A stretch of DNA of 64,000 nucleotides. Origin: Punica granatum. Taxonomy: Eukaryota > Streptophyta > Magnoliopsida > Myrtales > Lythraceae. The stretch spans positions 19,256,274 to 19,320,273 of the forward strand of contig NC_045129.1 of NCBI RefSeq assembly GCF_007655135.1, in the 5' to 3' direction. Made by a program: the position numbers and the translations under genes. Under the pieces are notes generated by a model. It was not told the DNA's origin. It saw nothing but the letters and a program-made list of their open reading frames with translations, and made no database searches. Position 1 is the first letter of the stretch. Each line of letters starts with the position of its first letter. This document shows positions 47,763-60,969 of this stretch, in pieces.

Positions 47763-50574
47763 TGTACGGACCCGAATGTGGACTCTCGTTGGGGCCCGCA
47801 TTGCGCGCTTTTGGATCGCGCGGCTTGGGGTGTCCACCTTCCCGTGGGGACGCGTGACGAACACGCATGAGAGAAGGAGTCGGCACTTATCATTTTACAA
47901 CCCGAAGGTCCAGGGCGGATAACTTACCCGGGTCTAGGGGTATGGAACACCTAGTTTGTTTTTAAGGCATTGGTCTGTGCGGAACCGGAAAGTCCGTGTT
48001 CTGGGGTTCATGTTACGTGCGGGCCTATATCCCGCACGCCCTTTCGGTACTCTGGTTTGCTAGGCTTGCATGTTTTATTATTTACCGCATGAATTAAGCT
48101 GCACTCGGCTGGCACGTTTTGACACCGGAGATTCGGTGAACTAAACGATGTCGGTTGAGAAGCCGAGAGAGAAGTAAGCCCGTATGTCGGGGAGTTGGTT
48201 CACAATCTTGCGTTACAGTTTATCGAACCATGGAGGTTGAATCCCAGCGCGACCCAGAACCACGAGTTCTTGGATTTACTTGTATCTGGGCAAGCATTAG
48301 ACCGATTCGATTAATTCGACTCTCGGACCGTTCGCTCACCGACTGGAATTCTTACAGAATAAATGTACAAAATAAAATCCTTACAATGCTCTCGAAAACA
48401 ATAAATACAAATTACAAAAGGGTCGAATTCCAGTCGTTTCGCGTTCGGTTATTATTCCACTCTAACTCACCGTGAGTTTAGGGAAAAGATCTGAGAACTG
48501 AAATTCAATGCACGCTCTCACTGAATAGGGCGTTGGACCCTGTGAGTGTTGATTAGGGTGTTGGACCCTGTGATCGATGATTAGGGCGTTGAACCCTAAT
48601 ATTATTCGGCCTAGGGATCATGCTCGACCCGCATGGCAAACAGGTGCGGAAAGATAATACGCGACATGTTAATAACAGACAAAGTGTTTGTTATTGTCGT
48701 GTTTACGTGAATTAACAGATTATTAACCCAGGAGTGTTTTTGCAAGCAAATGCCATATGCTAAACAATCAAAAATGTGCCAATGTTTTAGCATTCGGCTT
48801 TGTTTTGAGAACTTGACAAAGAGAGTCAAATCTCATGTGTGTGGATTGCTTTTACAGTTGTTCTGTAGTGTGACACTGAATTTCCACTGAATTAGCCAAA
48901 CTCGTGTTTTGACTCTAGATTTGGAATCTAGAATTCCTCCTAACCATTATCTAGCGTTTGGTTAGGTCGAGTGAAAGGTTAATCAGCATTTTGCATGTTT
49001 TCTGACAGAGATAACTATTCTAGTTACCCGAGTCTATGTTAGGATGACAGAAACTCATCAGTTAGATAAGAAAGGCTATGCAGATGAACCTGCACCTGAA
49101 TAGGTAGCCCATTCTTATCCCATACTGTAGTGTTTCTGTCATGCTAACCCTAAGGGTGTCGCTGAATTGTGAAAAGATGATGTTGCCCTTCATTTGAAAA
49201 TTGTTTTCATAAAAGGGGAAACATCGCAGTGCGGGCCACCTCGGCTTGTAGCCGGTGTCGACCAATTCCCTGGATCGTCCAGGGTTGTGCAAGAACCCCG
49301 AAAAAGCCAAAGAACAGGTCGATCTGCCCGGAAGTGATCTAGAAAGATATTCTGTATCCTGACCTGAGCTACCTGGAATCAGGTAAAAACTCAAGTTGAG
49401 ACACATAAGCCCTTTTTAGACGTCCATGCTATATCGGACCGCGCGTTTCGGGTTTTGAAATTGATAAGTTTAAAAAGGGCACCAACGTCATTTGACGACT
49501 CATCGACGCGAGTTATCAGTTAATGACCAATTCGTGTAAAATTGTTTAGATTGAATGAATTAACCGTGTGAACGTCCCGATTAACCCATTCATAAAATTA
49601 ATGCTTAAGGTTATTGCCGAATGCATTAATTAAGAAAACGATTCGTGATTCGACGACCAAAATGAATCCATAATGATCAAGGATAATTCGGTTGAATAAC
49701 CGACAATATCCTTATAACCGAATGGATCCGAATGAGTCCTCGATACATGAATCCATGCACGTTTATTTTTAAAAGAGTCTTTAAACGATACTTTAACATA
49801 GGAATCGTAAAGACATTGAAGTTAAAAATTCACACAATCCGATAAACGAATTAAACTCGAGATAAGGAAATCATTCTTGACCCAAGGAAGGCCAAGAAGC
49901 CCTCGGCTTCATCTTATAAAAGGTGGCCGAAAGTTCTCATGGCTCCATTCGAGTCACAAATGATTTCCTAGTCGCAGTTTAATTATTTTCCGCATGCTCA
50001 AACATCAACCATGATGAATAACACTTCTTTTTAACAAAAAAGAGCCGGTGTTATCATGATTTGCTTAACTCAATTAAACATACAAACAGTCACAAACATG
50101 TTAGTTAGGGAATAGATAAAATAACACCGGCTTCATGCGTGCAATAACAATAAAACAAGCTCGGAAACTAACTTGGATCGGCTAAGGAGACCGATCTTAA
50201 CCCGAAAAGAGCAATTTAAGTCTCCACCCTCTCTTTTAGAGACTTGGCCGAGAGTTAGTTTGCCATAGTCGGGTCGGGATAGTCTTCCTTACGACGATCC
50301 AAACCTTTTTCCGACATGCTAACAAGTCATAAGGTAGTGCACATGCATAATATAACATAAAATTGCATAAAAATTAAATCTTGCAAGTTAAACATGAATG
50401 AAATACCATAATACTCCATAGCCATGCAAAAATATAAAAGGCCCTAACTCCTCTAGGTCGAGAATGTTTTACCTAGCCTCGGGATACGAGGAAAGAGTCG
50501 GGGAAGTGTTTGAGAGTCGGGTGACTCGGTGGAACCCTTGAAAGAGTATTCGGGTGCAAGGGTGGGCGTGCACG

Positions 50575-51150
50575 AGCACGGTCAAGCACGGTGACGGGCG
50601 TCGGGCACGATGACGGGTGACGGCAGGCACGGTGACAGGCGCTGGTGATGCTGGTGACGGGCGCTGGTGGGCGCCGGTGACGGGCGCTGGTGACGGGCGC
50701 CGGTCACGCTGGTGACGGGCGCTGGTGGCGCTGGTGACGCTGGTGACGGGCGCTGGTGGTGCTGGTGACGGGAGCTGGTGACGGGCACGGGCGTGCTCGA
50801 TGACGGACGCTGGGGTGCTCGGTGACGCTGGTGACGGGCGCTGGTGGCGCTGGTGACGGGTGACGGGCGCTGGTGAAGAGCACTGGTGACGGGCCCGGGC
50901 GTGCTCGATGACGGACGCTGGGGTGCTCGTGACGGGTGATGAGTGCTAGTGACGCTGGTGACGAGCACTGGTGACGGGCACGGGCGTGCTCGATGACGGA
51001 CGCTGGTGTGCTCGGTGACTCTGGTGACGGGCGCTGGTGGCACTGGTGACAAGTGACGAGTGCTAGTGACGCTGGTGACGACCACTGGTGCGGGCACGGG
51101 CGTGCTCGATGACGGACGCTGGGGTGCTCGGTGACGCTGGTGACGGGTTA
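50575..51150 (-). repeat. GTGACGGGCGCTGG minisatellite in the E2 5' LTR
   Basis: About 575 bp of the same units as 34140-34560, with extra and rearranged copies. The two LTRs are identical at insertion, so the array has changed length since. Confidence 0.88.
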
Positions 51151-51483
51151 CTGTCCACCCGAGAGTTCGAATTTCACCCGAAATGACTAAAACGACCCAA
51201 AACGATGAGCAAATGACTTCAAACTGAAAAAACTGAGTTCAGAATTGGGATCCTTGGGTCCAAAACATGTGGCCCATGAAGTTTGAGGAATTTTGGACAT
51301 AAGTCGAAATAGTGCCCGCTATGGATTCCGACCTAAACTCTAAGGATTTTTGGCTTGGTTTTCGGTTTTCATGGAGTGATTTGCTTGCTGCTGGTTCCTA
51401 AGAAGTTGAGAGCATTTTCTAGAGGGAGAAACTAGAAAGATAATGTGTGCCTCATGAGTGATTAACTTAATGACAAGTATGCA

Positions 51484-51491
51484 ATATATAT
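51484..51491 (-). promoter_or_regulatory. Putative TATA box of the E2 5' LTR
   Basis: CATATATATTGCATAC on the minus strand, followed within about 60 bases by TTTCTAGTTTCTCCCTCTAG, a CT-rich leader. Confidence 0.5.
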
Positions 51492-53093
51492 GTGAAGCTA
51501 ATGAGCAATTAAGCAAAACAAAGCACCATTAAGGGCCTCATTAGCAAAATTCGGCTGCCCTAATGGAGATGAGGATGAATGTCATCCATGTATCTTGATG
51601 AGGAAGAGCCAAGAAGCATTAATGGAGAAGGAGTTAATGGCTTGAGTGTTGACTTGAAAGACTAAAGATATTTTGGGCTAGGTGAGGGCAAGAGAGGAAG
51701 AGGAAAAGGCCGAAAATTTTGGGGCAAAGGGCGGTTGCCCTTGGGCAGCCCGTGGGTCCCACGGCTCGTGAGGAGAAATCGGGAGAAGACTCGAGTCTCG
51801 ATTGGTTGCGCATTCGAAGTTCGTGGTTCGAATTGAACGTCGAATTGTCGATATACGCGAGAAAACGGAGTTAATGAGCTCGAGATTGACATTTTTCATG
51901 GAGAAATGTCCCGGATGTGTGTGAGGCTCGGAAGCCGGTTTTGCTCATTGTAAGTGACCAGGGTGAGGTTGTCCGCTTCTGACAGCATATCTCGTATCTG
52001 CATCTCACGTTGGTCATTTTGACATAAATTGTCAGACAACGTGAACAATCATCCCTTAAGCCGATAATGCTAACGTGGGGCCGGAGACGTCCTAGGAGGC
52101 CGAAACTGGATTTTTCAGGATGACTTCTGAGTTGCTTGGGCACTCCGGAGATTACTGTAATCTCTGTTTGTCAAGATCAGACCTCCAAGGACTTGAAAAG
52201 TGTATCTGAGACCTCTAAAGCATTGCTCGGGAGGTTTAGATGAGTCGTGTGGTTTATTCCGACGATTCCACGTTGAGCCTTGAGAAGGCTAACATGATGT
52301 AAGGTAGACACTCGACATCAAGTTTCCGTGAAAAGAACCTCCGGATATGCATTTCCACTGAAATGGCCATTTCCGCTCCTCGGAGGTTACTCGGGAAACT
52401 GATAAGCGTTTTGCTGTCTGTTTTGCCCAATTGCGAATGTCCGCTAGAGTTTTTAGGGCAATGCGGTATGAACTTCGTTTGCCGTAATTCCATCAGACCA
52501 GTCTCCAGCTATGCTCTTCTGAAGAAGGGTATACTTGATTTGCCGCTCGGAAGTCATTTGAAGTGTCTGTGTGACTTCCAAGAGACAATCTGAAGCATTG
52601 TTCATGCTCTGTGTGCTGGTGGGGCATGGCCGCGTCTGATATTTGGAATTAACTTTTCTCCAGGAAACTGACATTTTTGGACTTCCACTGAAAAGTTGTC
52701 TGTATACAGAAAGTTGTTCTGTATAGAGCAGATGATTTGCAAAATGCCTTTGGGGACACTTTTCATCTATTTGGCATTGAAGTGGATTTTTGGAGTCCAA
52801 TATTGGCTATTTTCCGACGACCGAGCAAACTATCGGAAAATAGTACCGTCCGTGTGATATACTGAAAATGCCGGTTTTGGACATTGTTGAGCTCTCTGGT
52901 CGCTCTGTTGCCTTTTGGTGACCTTTGGAGTCCTTCTATCACATCCATGGGTCATTTGCTCAATTTTGCCGACTTGAGGATAAATAGTGATTTCTTGCTC
53001 TGCCGAGCCGTTTTCTGTATTCTGCTCAAGTTGTGGCTTGGATCATTGCTGATATCGTTGTTTGGAATGGTGAGCCAAAATGGGGTGCTGACA

Positions 53094-53242
53094 CCTATGT
53101 CATCTGCTCAATTTTGCCGACTTGAGGATGAATAGTGATTTCCTGCTCTGCCGAACCGTTTTCTGTATTCCTGCTCAAGTCATAGTCTGGACCATTGCTG
53201 ATATCGTTGTTTGGAATGGTGAGTCAAAATGGGGTGCTGACA
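53094..53242 (-). mobile_element. Solo family A LTR, remaining 149 bases
   Basis: Starts CCTATGTCATCTGCTC, continuing the solo LTR broken at 31339, and ends GGGGTGCTGACA. It duplicates the end of the E2 LTR just before it (about 52945-53093), which produces two similar ends in a row. Confidence 0.9.
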
Positions 53243-54597
53243 TGCGGGACACGGCCATCCCTTCAAATGGTCATTAAGTTCAAATCCCCAAAGCATTATT
53301 ATTTAGACTTCTTTACACATCTCCATTATGGCTATAGGGTAGGACTGACAACCATTGTTAGCTTTCATGGTTCCATCTGCAAGAGTGAAGATGTAAATCC
53401 CAGAAGGTGTCTTCCTCTGACGAATGCATGCCTGCCTTATGCCAAGAATTCTAGCCTTAACCCGAAGAGAATCCTTTAGGATAGCATTCACTACACTCAG
53501 TTGCATCACAACCAGATGACAAGCAACAAAGCATTCTGCTACAGCATTGTTTGCAACATGGATAAACTCTGTGATGGATGAAGCACAATGATTCCTTCCA
53601 CACTTCATGCAACTCCTCAGCATTTACCTTTTCATTATGCAATGCACTTTTTAATTGGCGTGCACCTTTTCATTCCGCAATGTACTTTTCAATTGGCGTG
53701 CACCTTCTCAGGAAGCAGTGCATCTTGCAACCCGCCGGGCAATGCGCCCGTGCATATTGCAAACCCCCGAGCAAGCGTTCGTGCATCAAGTAGCTTTCTG
53801 GGCAAGCGCCCATGCCTTTTGCAGAAGCACTTTTCATTATGCAATGCACTTTTCAATTGGCGTGCACCTTCTTAGGAAACAGGGCACCTTTTCATTCAGC
53901 AATGCACTTTTCAAATGGCGTGCACCTTCTCAAGAAACAGTGCACCTTTTCATTCCGTAATTCACTTTTCAATTGGTGCACATTTTCAATTGGCGTGCAC
54001 CTACTCAGGAAGCAGTGCACCTTTTCATTCCGCAATACACTTTTCAATTAGCGTGTACCTTTTCAGGAAGCAATGCATCTTGCGACCCGCCAGGCATTGC
54101 GCTCGTGCATATTGCAAAACCCCAGGCAAGCGGTGCATCAGGCAGCTTTCTGGGCAAGCGCCCATGTCTTTTGCATAAACACTTTCATTATGCAAGCACT
54201 TTTGATTATGCAAGCACTTTCATCATGCAAGCACCCTTCATTAAGCAAGCACATTTCATTAAACATGCACTTTTCATTAAGTAAATACACTTTACTTTAA
54301 GCAATGCATTTTTCTTAAGCACGACACTTTTCACTAAACTCTGCACATCACATTTCCAATTAAGGAAGACATTTTCCCTCAACTGAGCAATTTTCTTTAT
54401 GCATGCACCCTACTTGTTTGTTGCCAAGCTTATTCACATCTCATCTCGTTTCTTTTATCTGTTTGTTAGGCACAACATCCCACATATCCAAAGCAAGAGA
54501 GGGGAGACTGTCATCAGAAATTCCATGTTGATTATTGCTAACAAACTATGGTGCTTTTGAAAGTCTTTGGCTGCATCCTCTACTCGAGCACGCAGTC
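53243..54597 (+). other. E1 3' noncoding region, continued
   Basis: Resumes the E1 sequence broken at 26515 and is the reverse-strand counterpart of E2 36514-37470. The middle is filled by tandem repeats. The end carries 'gtctttggctgcatcctctactcgagcacgc', the shared 3' tail. No coding frame outside repeats. Confidence 0.8.
53600..54330 (+). repeat. Tandem repeats: about 58-bp, then about 17-bp units
   Basis: From 53600 to about 54110, units with 'cacttttcaattggcgtgca' and 'ccttctcaggaagcagtgcaccttttcattccgcaatg' repeat some 6-8 times with deletions. From 54165 to 54330, short units such as 'cattatgcaagcactttt' follow. The Cys/Phe/His-rich frames here are artefacts. Confidence 0.85.
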
Positions 54598-54611
54598 AAA
54601 GCGGGGCAAGC
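54598..54611 (+). promoter_or_regulatory. E1 polypurine tract
   Basis: AAAGCGGGGCAAGC directly precedes the E1 3' LTR. It has one C inside the purine run compared with E2 and E3, probably a later mutation. Confidence 0.8.
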
Positions 54612-55402
54612 TTTCAGCACCCCATTTTGGCTCACCAATTCAAACAACATTATCAGCAGTGATCCAGGCCACGACTTGAGTATTATCACAGAAAACAGCT
54701 CGACAGAGCAAGAAATCACTATTCATCCTCAAGTCAGTAGAATCAAGTGGATCACATGACGATACGACAAAAGGACTCCATGGGTCACCAAAAGACAACA
54801 GAGTGACTAGAGAGCTCAAGAACATCCAAAACCGACATTTTCAGTATATCACAAGGACAGTCCTATTTTCCGATAGTTCGCTCGACTATCGGAATATAGC
54901 CAATATTGGACTTCAAAAATTCACATCAATGCTAAATAGATGAAAAGTGCCTTCAAATGCATTTTGCAAATCATCTGCAAATCTCAGAGAAAAGTTAATT
55001 CCAAATGTCAGATGTGGCCATGCCCCACAAACATACAGAGCATGAGCAGTGCTTCAGATTGTCTCTTGGAAGTCACGCAAATACTTCAAATGACTTTCGA
55101 GTGATAAAACGGGCATACCCTTCTTTGGAAATGTGTAACCGGAGACCAGTCTGACGGAATAATGGCAAACGAAGTTGACCAAACATTGTGCTGAAAACTC
55201 CAGCGGATAGACGCAATCGGGCAAAACAGACAGCAAAACCCTTTTCAATTTCCCGAGTAACCTCCGAGGAGCACAAAAGGTCATTTTCAGTGAAAATCCA
55301 TATCTGGAGGTCCTCTTTGGGGAAACTTGACGCCGGATGCCTACCCTGAACAGTGCTGGCCTTCCCAAGGCTTAATGTGGAATTGTCGGAAGGAATTACA
55401 CA
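54612..55402 (+). repeat. E1 3' LTR (family A), first 0.8 kb
   Basis: Starts TTTCAGCACCCCATTTTGGCTCACC (TG mutated to TT) and is the reverse complement of the ends of the E2 and solo A LTRs. It stops at about 55402 where E4 begins. The rest may lie right of the window. Confidence 0.88.
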
Positions 55403-58400
55403 ACTCAGCACCCCATTTTGGCCCACTGGCTTCCTACACGAGAATCCCCGACCAAAGCCCGGGTTACTATTCATCACCCAACAATCAGAGGCGAACATGC
55501 GGGCACGGAGACATGAATTACAAGAGAAAAGCAGGGTGCACTAGAAAGGCGGAGGAGAGCCGTCAGAAGAACAGACAAACAAGGAACCCCGAAAACAGCG
55601 GAGCCGGCACTGTGGCACTATTCATCATCGAATCACTGAAATACCGAAAGGTGCCCAATATGGGACTCTAAAAATCCCTCTCAGTGCCAAAATGACCAAC
55701 GACACGTCCGGGCGCGTCCCGGAGGCATCCCACTTAAGCCAAGACACCCTCGATCTCTCACGGGCGCCTTTTCTAGCGGGGCCCTCGGGGCCTGATCCAC
55801 TGACAAGTAAACGGCACCCCAAAACGGGCCTACAGGCACCCAGGGACCACCGAGGTCGGGGAACAAGCTTCAGATGACCTTTCAGAACTCTACAGGGTTT
55901 CCCGAGAGACGTTTCAATGGTAGCGAACGCCTCCCGGTGAATCTTCGGGGCATATTCACAGAAAACAGAGATCACAGCGATCCCCGAACACCTCAAGACA
56001 TTCGGGAAACACTGAAAAAGCCCCGGTCACAAGTCCCTAGGTCTCCCCCGGGGCAGCGGTCTTTGGTCGGGGACGACGAGCCAACGATCCCCCGCGAGGC
56101 AAAAGGGTCACTGAATCGAACATTAAGATGCACAAAGAGCAATCGAAGACCGGGGGCACTCAACTCCACTCCGAATGTCCGAACAGGGCAAAACCGACTT
56201 TTGAGGCGCCGAGCCACCCGAACATTCGTTCACATGACATATGGCGATATTGGGTTTACTCAAATCCTCTTCGTGCAAGCGTTCCAAATCTATTAATTAA
56301 TTGGACATTGGAGATCGGACGCGTGTTCAATCAAGTCTCGAGCTTTTCCCGGCTTTTCTCTTATTCGAATGGGACCCACAGCTCAGCCAAGCCAAGCCAC
56401 CAAGCAGCGGATCAACCCTAAGCCACGGCTCAATCCCTCAAGCCGCGGCTCAGCCGCAATTAGCCATGGCTAATTCCCCATGGCCGGCGGCTCAAAGCTC
56501 CCCCACCACAAATTCAAATTTCTCTTACACATCCATCTCTTCCTATCATCCATCCATCACCCCCATCACTTCTCCTTTGCTTTCCCCACACTCAACATGA
56601 CCCAAACCCCATCTTAATCTCCCTCCAATTTTCGGCAGCCCCCTATTAGCCTCAAAACCGTGATTAACCTCACTTAACCGAACCATTAGAGCCTCCTATA
56701 AGTTCCCATTCATCATTAGACTTAATCACTTCTTCCACTTCACTCTCTCTCAAGCTAATCTCTCTCCAAAAACCTCTCAAACTCCAGCCACCTCCCTCAT
56801 TTCCGCCCAGCATTTGCTAAGGCCGAAACCGGCCAAAATCACCGGAAAACCACTCGGTATTCCAGTAACTACCCGACCCGACTTAAACCAAAAATCATCA
56901 AACTCCCTAGCCTACATATTTCCCACCCCCTAAGTCCATTTCCGGGCTTAGTTTTTCCATTTGAAGCCTCCATCATCGTGTTCTGCCCTCACGAAGAATC
57001 GGGTCCCGAGACCATTATCGAGTGCACACCGGACCTCCACGCGTGCCATTTCGCCCCACGACCTTGGCGAGTCGTGCCATCACGTTCAAAGGGTACCTCA
57101 CAACCCTCACCCTCCCCCGTGAAGAGGAGGCCACGATCCGAGGGCCAATCCACCGTGCACAACCACTGTTTCATCGTTTTCTTCCTTACCGAGCTCCTTG
57201 TGTTTTTACCGAACTTTTTCTCACTGTTTCGGCTTGTCTAGGGCTTGGCACATTCGGGACTACCCACGAACATCTAGATCCGTCCCTTAGGAGTCCAACG
57301 AGCCCGATCTTGCATCGTGCCGTGGCCGGAGCTAGCGTGCCGACCCCGTTCTTCCCAAGTTGCCGCGGCTGCCACCTCTCGGGTCCCTTGACCCGTAGCT
57401 TCTAGCCGAGTCTTGCGACTCTCAAGACCGCTTCCCTGACTCTTTTCCTCGCACATCGAGGCTAGGTAACATCTCTTTACAACTTAGGGAAGCTAGGATA
57501 TTCGATTCTTGCTTGTTTGAAACGTTTATATGGTTAAAATAACCGGGAAGCATGAAAGATGGTGTTTTTTTCGGATCGAAATCCCATGCAAACCATGCAT
57601 CGTCATGTGTTATTATCACATCCGTACGTCGTATTAATATGCATGCATAACGCGAGAGGGACCGGATCCGAGAGGAGGAGATCATCATAAACTCGAGGAG
57701 GCCATAGAGCCTCTCGGCCGAGCATCATGAAGGACGGCCGTGAGCCTCTTCGGCCTCCTAGGGTCCATGACCCTCTCCTCCTCCCGGATTAGGCCACCTC
57801 TACGCCAGGAAGTCTCTAACCGCGGCTAAGACATGATTAAATGAGGGGAATGGCTCGGAATCTAGGAAGGAGAGCCCTTGGAGGGTTCGGCCATGCCGAG
57901 GAACCCACGGCCACCTCCTTACAATAGGGACCGTGAGGCTTCTTGGCCTATCCGAAGCCTTAGGGCTCCCCTTTCCTTGATACCGTGCGATTCCCGTGTA
58001 TTATTTTTAGGTTTATCATGAAATGAGCTAATATTGTTGATTCCGTGAATATAATGTTTTGAATGTCTCACGTGCTTATTTGTGTAAATCGTGATCGTGT
58101 TGACGCCGATCTAGTGAAATATGTGTTGTTCTCACATACATGTTGTTTGATGTATGCAAGGGGCGGTTAGGAACAACGTGAAAGACCCATCAAAACTCGA
58201 ACCAGGTCAAGGAATATTCGGCCGATCACCCTTGAGAGGTGGCCGAATCATCCGTGACCTCTTTGGGGTCTTGGTTGGTCTCTCCGTCTTTCCGAGGTCG
58301 ATCCTCGGAATTACTCGTAATTGCATTCCCTTTTAATCGTCGTCTACGCGTTTATTACTTATTAGACATGTTATATCCGGATGTCACCCGTCGAAACCGT

Positions 58401-60380
58401 AACCGCGACATGAAATAATAAATATCGAAGAATCTCACAAACAGGATAAACGGGACGTGCCATTCGACTAATTAAACCACTTGGACTAAATAATTAGGTG
58501 AATTGGTTATTAATTAGTAAACGCATCGATGGCTCACGGAATGGCGAAAATGCTCTTTTCTTTAAAAGCACATGATTTCAAAATACCGAGACACGTAACA
58601 CGAATAGAATTGACATCTAATGAGTACTCGCGCGCTATGACTCGAGTCCGGGCCCGATTTGAAGCGGCTCGAGTCAAGGCACGCGAGTCCTCCTTAGACT
58701 TCTTCGTGTGACGCGATCTTCAATTTGTACACGAACATTACAATTTTATTACCCAAGGGCATAATCGTCATTCCGTGATTCACCGATACCTTAGGCGCTA
58801 GGGAGTTGGAAACACCTCGATCTACGAATGAAAAAGGGCAACCCGTTCGGGTGCGAGTTTCATTCGCACGGCCCATTTCGTTCACTTTCGGTGTTTTTAT
58901 CTTCCTATCGTAGATTCGGTGGTGAACATTTTACTTCAGTTACAAAATATGAAGAACCAGATTAATCATGCATTCGACTTAAACAAACATTAGATAATGG
59001 AAAGGTGGAATGCTAGATTCCAATCTAGAATCAAAATACGAGTTTGGCTAATTCGGTGAAACCGTAGTGACACCCAACTGAATAAGAGTTCTAAAACAAG
59101 TTCACACACATAATTGGCTTAGAACCATATTCTAGCCCACCATCTATGTTTGCCTAGGTTAGATACTTTGTTTGTTACTCAACCTCGGTTAATAACTGAT
59201 TAAATCACGTACACTCGACTTAATACACCACTTGTCTGTATTCACCGGTATTTGTCAGTTATTGTTATTTTTCGTCAGTTTTATCATTTTTCTTCCATCT
59301 TCCATTTGTCTTTGCTAATTTGTTGCAGTTCGGGTCCGAACCCATAGGTTACGTAATACACGGGGTCCAACGCCTCAAACCACCGAACACGAGGTCCAAC
59401 GCCTCCTAACTCACTGAGCGCGCGCAACTCGAGTGCGGAATGGGATCTAGCCTCGATTCACCATCATACTCCAAGCATGGCCTATGTGGAAGGCAATTTG
59501 GATTGGATGTGTGAAACGTGTTTAGATATCACCCGGGAGCTCGATTGGTCCGACGGTTGCAGCGGGAATCAACCGGTCCTCCTGTAGACCGTTGGTTCGA
59601 TCGGGCCCGACCCCCGGCTCCTTGAGCCCGCGTTGCCTTAATTCATTTATCGGTTATTCAAAACACACGTTGAGCCGGAGCGGAATATTGGCCCAATGCA
59701 AATCGATCGGGATCCATTTACTTATTCAGTTACACTTTGTAATTATTCAAGAGAACATTGTGATGATTTTATCTGTACACTCACTCATTCATTTGTAAGG
59801 ATCCCCGATCGGCGAGCGAGAGGTCCGAGTGTCGAACCGATCAAGTCGGTCTATTGTTACCAAGAGATGAGTTAGCTCGAATACTCGCGGTTTCGGCTCG
59901 TGCAGGGAATCGACCATCACGGTTCGATGAACTGTAACGCTAAGATAGTGAACCGATTCCTCGACGCACAAGCCTACTCATCTTTCGGATTATTGGCCCA
60001 ACTTGATCAAATTCATCGACTTTACGGTGTCAAAACGGGCGAGTCAAGTGCAACCTTAAATCACGCGGAAAATAAACAAAACGGCAAGCCTAGCAAACTA
60101 GAGTACCGAAAGGGCGTGCGGGATATAGGCCCGCACGTAATAGAATCCCCGAATTCGGAATTTTCGGTTCCGCATGACCATTGCCTTATCATTTAGGTGT
60201 ACCCCATACCCTTAGACCCGGGCAACTCAACGGCCCTCGACCTACGGGTTGTAAACAGTAAGTGGCGATTCCTTCTCACGCGTGTCTGTCGCGCGTCCCC
60301 GGGGAGGTGGACACTCCCAAGCCGCATTGCATAGGCCTCGCGCATGCGTGCCCCGACGAGATAAAATTCGGGTGCGCACA
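55403..60380 (+). repeat. E4 5' LTR (family B)
   Basis: About 4.98 kb, ending GGTGCGCACA. The start reads ACTCAGCACCCC where TGTCAGCACCCC is expected, so the first bases are mutated or slightly truncated and the exact junction with E1 is uncertain by a few bases. Confidence 0.88.
56697..56702 (+). promoter_or_regulatory. Putative TATA box of the E4 LTR
   Basis: TATAAG followed by TCATCATTAGACTTAATCAC and a CT-rich leader, as in other B LTRs. Confidence 0.5.
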
Positions 60381-60969
60381 CTGAGGACACTTAGAGGGTT
60401 CGGGCTCGATTCCGTTTGTTTGCTTGCATGTTTATTTACCGCTTTCTGTACATTTATTTTCAAGCACATTTATTTCTTGCATTTGCATCGCACCATTCTA
60501 GCGGGTTCTTAGGTACCTTGTCCGAAATCCCACGGTCACCAAAATAGGAAGCTAGGTTAGTCAGAGGTTCCGAGTAAGGGAACGGATCGAGTCGGCTATG
60601 CCACTGAATCGGCCCCCAAAGATCCTCGCTCGATTTCAAGGAATTCACACCCTTGTATCGGGAGCCCCCATCCCTAGTTAGCAGTTATCCTAGTAGCACC
60701 GAAAACCATGCATACACAGGGACCGTTATGCTGGACCCATCTTTGCCTCCACGCCGTCAACCGACCCAAACGTCGAGTCTTTGAGTCGGCCCGTAGTTTT
60801 TCTTTAGGACGGGCATTTGTTGTTTTGAAAGAAAGAGTGATGTATACTGTAAAGAACACGACTATAGTTTATCTTTCCACACTGCATGCATTATTTCCAA
60901 AAAACTTAGGGCATTACATTGATTTGATTCTTAAGGCGTTAAGCCGACATCTCCTCCATCTAGGTAAGG
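60381..60969 (+). other. E4 5' leader with damaged primer site
   Basis: After the LTR the sequence is CTGAGGACACTTAGAGGG where E3 has GCTTGGCGACTCCACTGGGGACAGCTAGAGGG. The first 14 or so bases of the primer site are deleted and one G is changed. The conserved leader block follows (about 60518-60675). ATG of ORF1 comes right after TCTAGGTAAGG. Confidence 0.8.

Larger units (their letters stand above)
31340..53093 (-). mobile_element. E2: near-complete family A Tat/Ogre-type retrotransposon
   Basis: A 21.75-kb element on the minus strand. LTRs are 47763-53093 (5') and 31340-36499 (3'), with primer site at 47741-47759 and polypurine tract at 36500-36513. Gene order is ORF1, gag-protease, intron, RT-RNase H-second RNase H-integrase, then a 1.66-kb noncoding tail. 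CCTA lies on both outer sides (31336-31339 and 53094-53097; CCTAT if the shared T is counted), giving a 4-5 bp target duplication inside the solo A LTR. Several stops and frameshifts show it is inactive, yet domains are almost complete, so the loss looks recent. Confidence 0.93.
47763..53093 (-). repeat. E2 5' LTR
   Basis: 5331 bp, same ends as 31340-36499. It would carry the promoter for the element. It borders the primer site on its left and, on its right, the last 149 bases of the interrupted solo LTR. Confidence 0.93.

Noticed and set aside
47763..53093. Possibility that the 5-kb direct repeats are a segmental duplication rather than LTRs
   Set aside because: Terminal TG/CA, adjacent primer site and polypurine tract, flanking CCTA and pol in between all fit LTRs.
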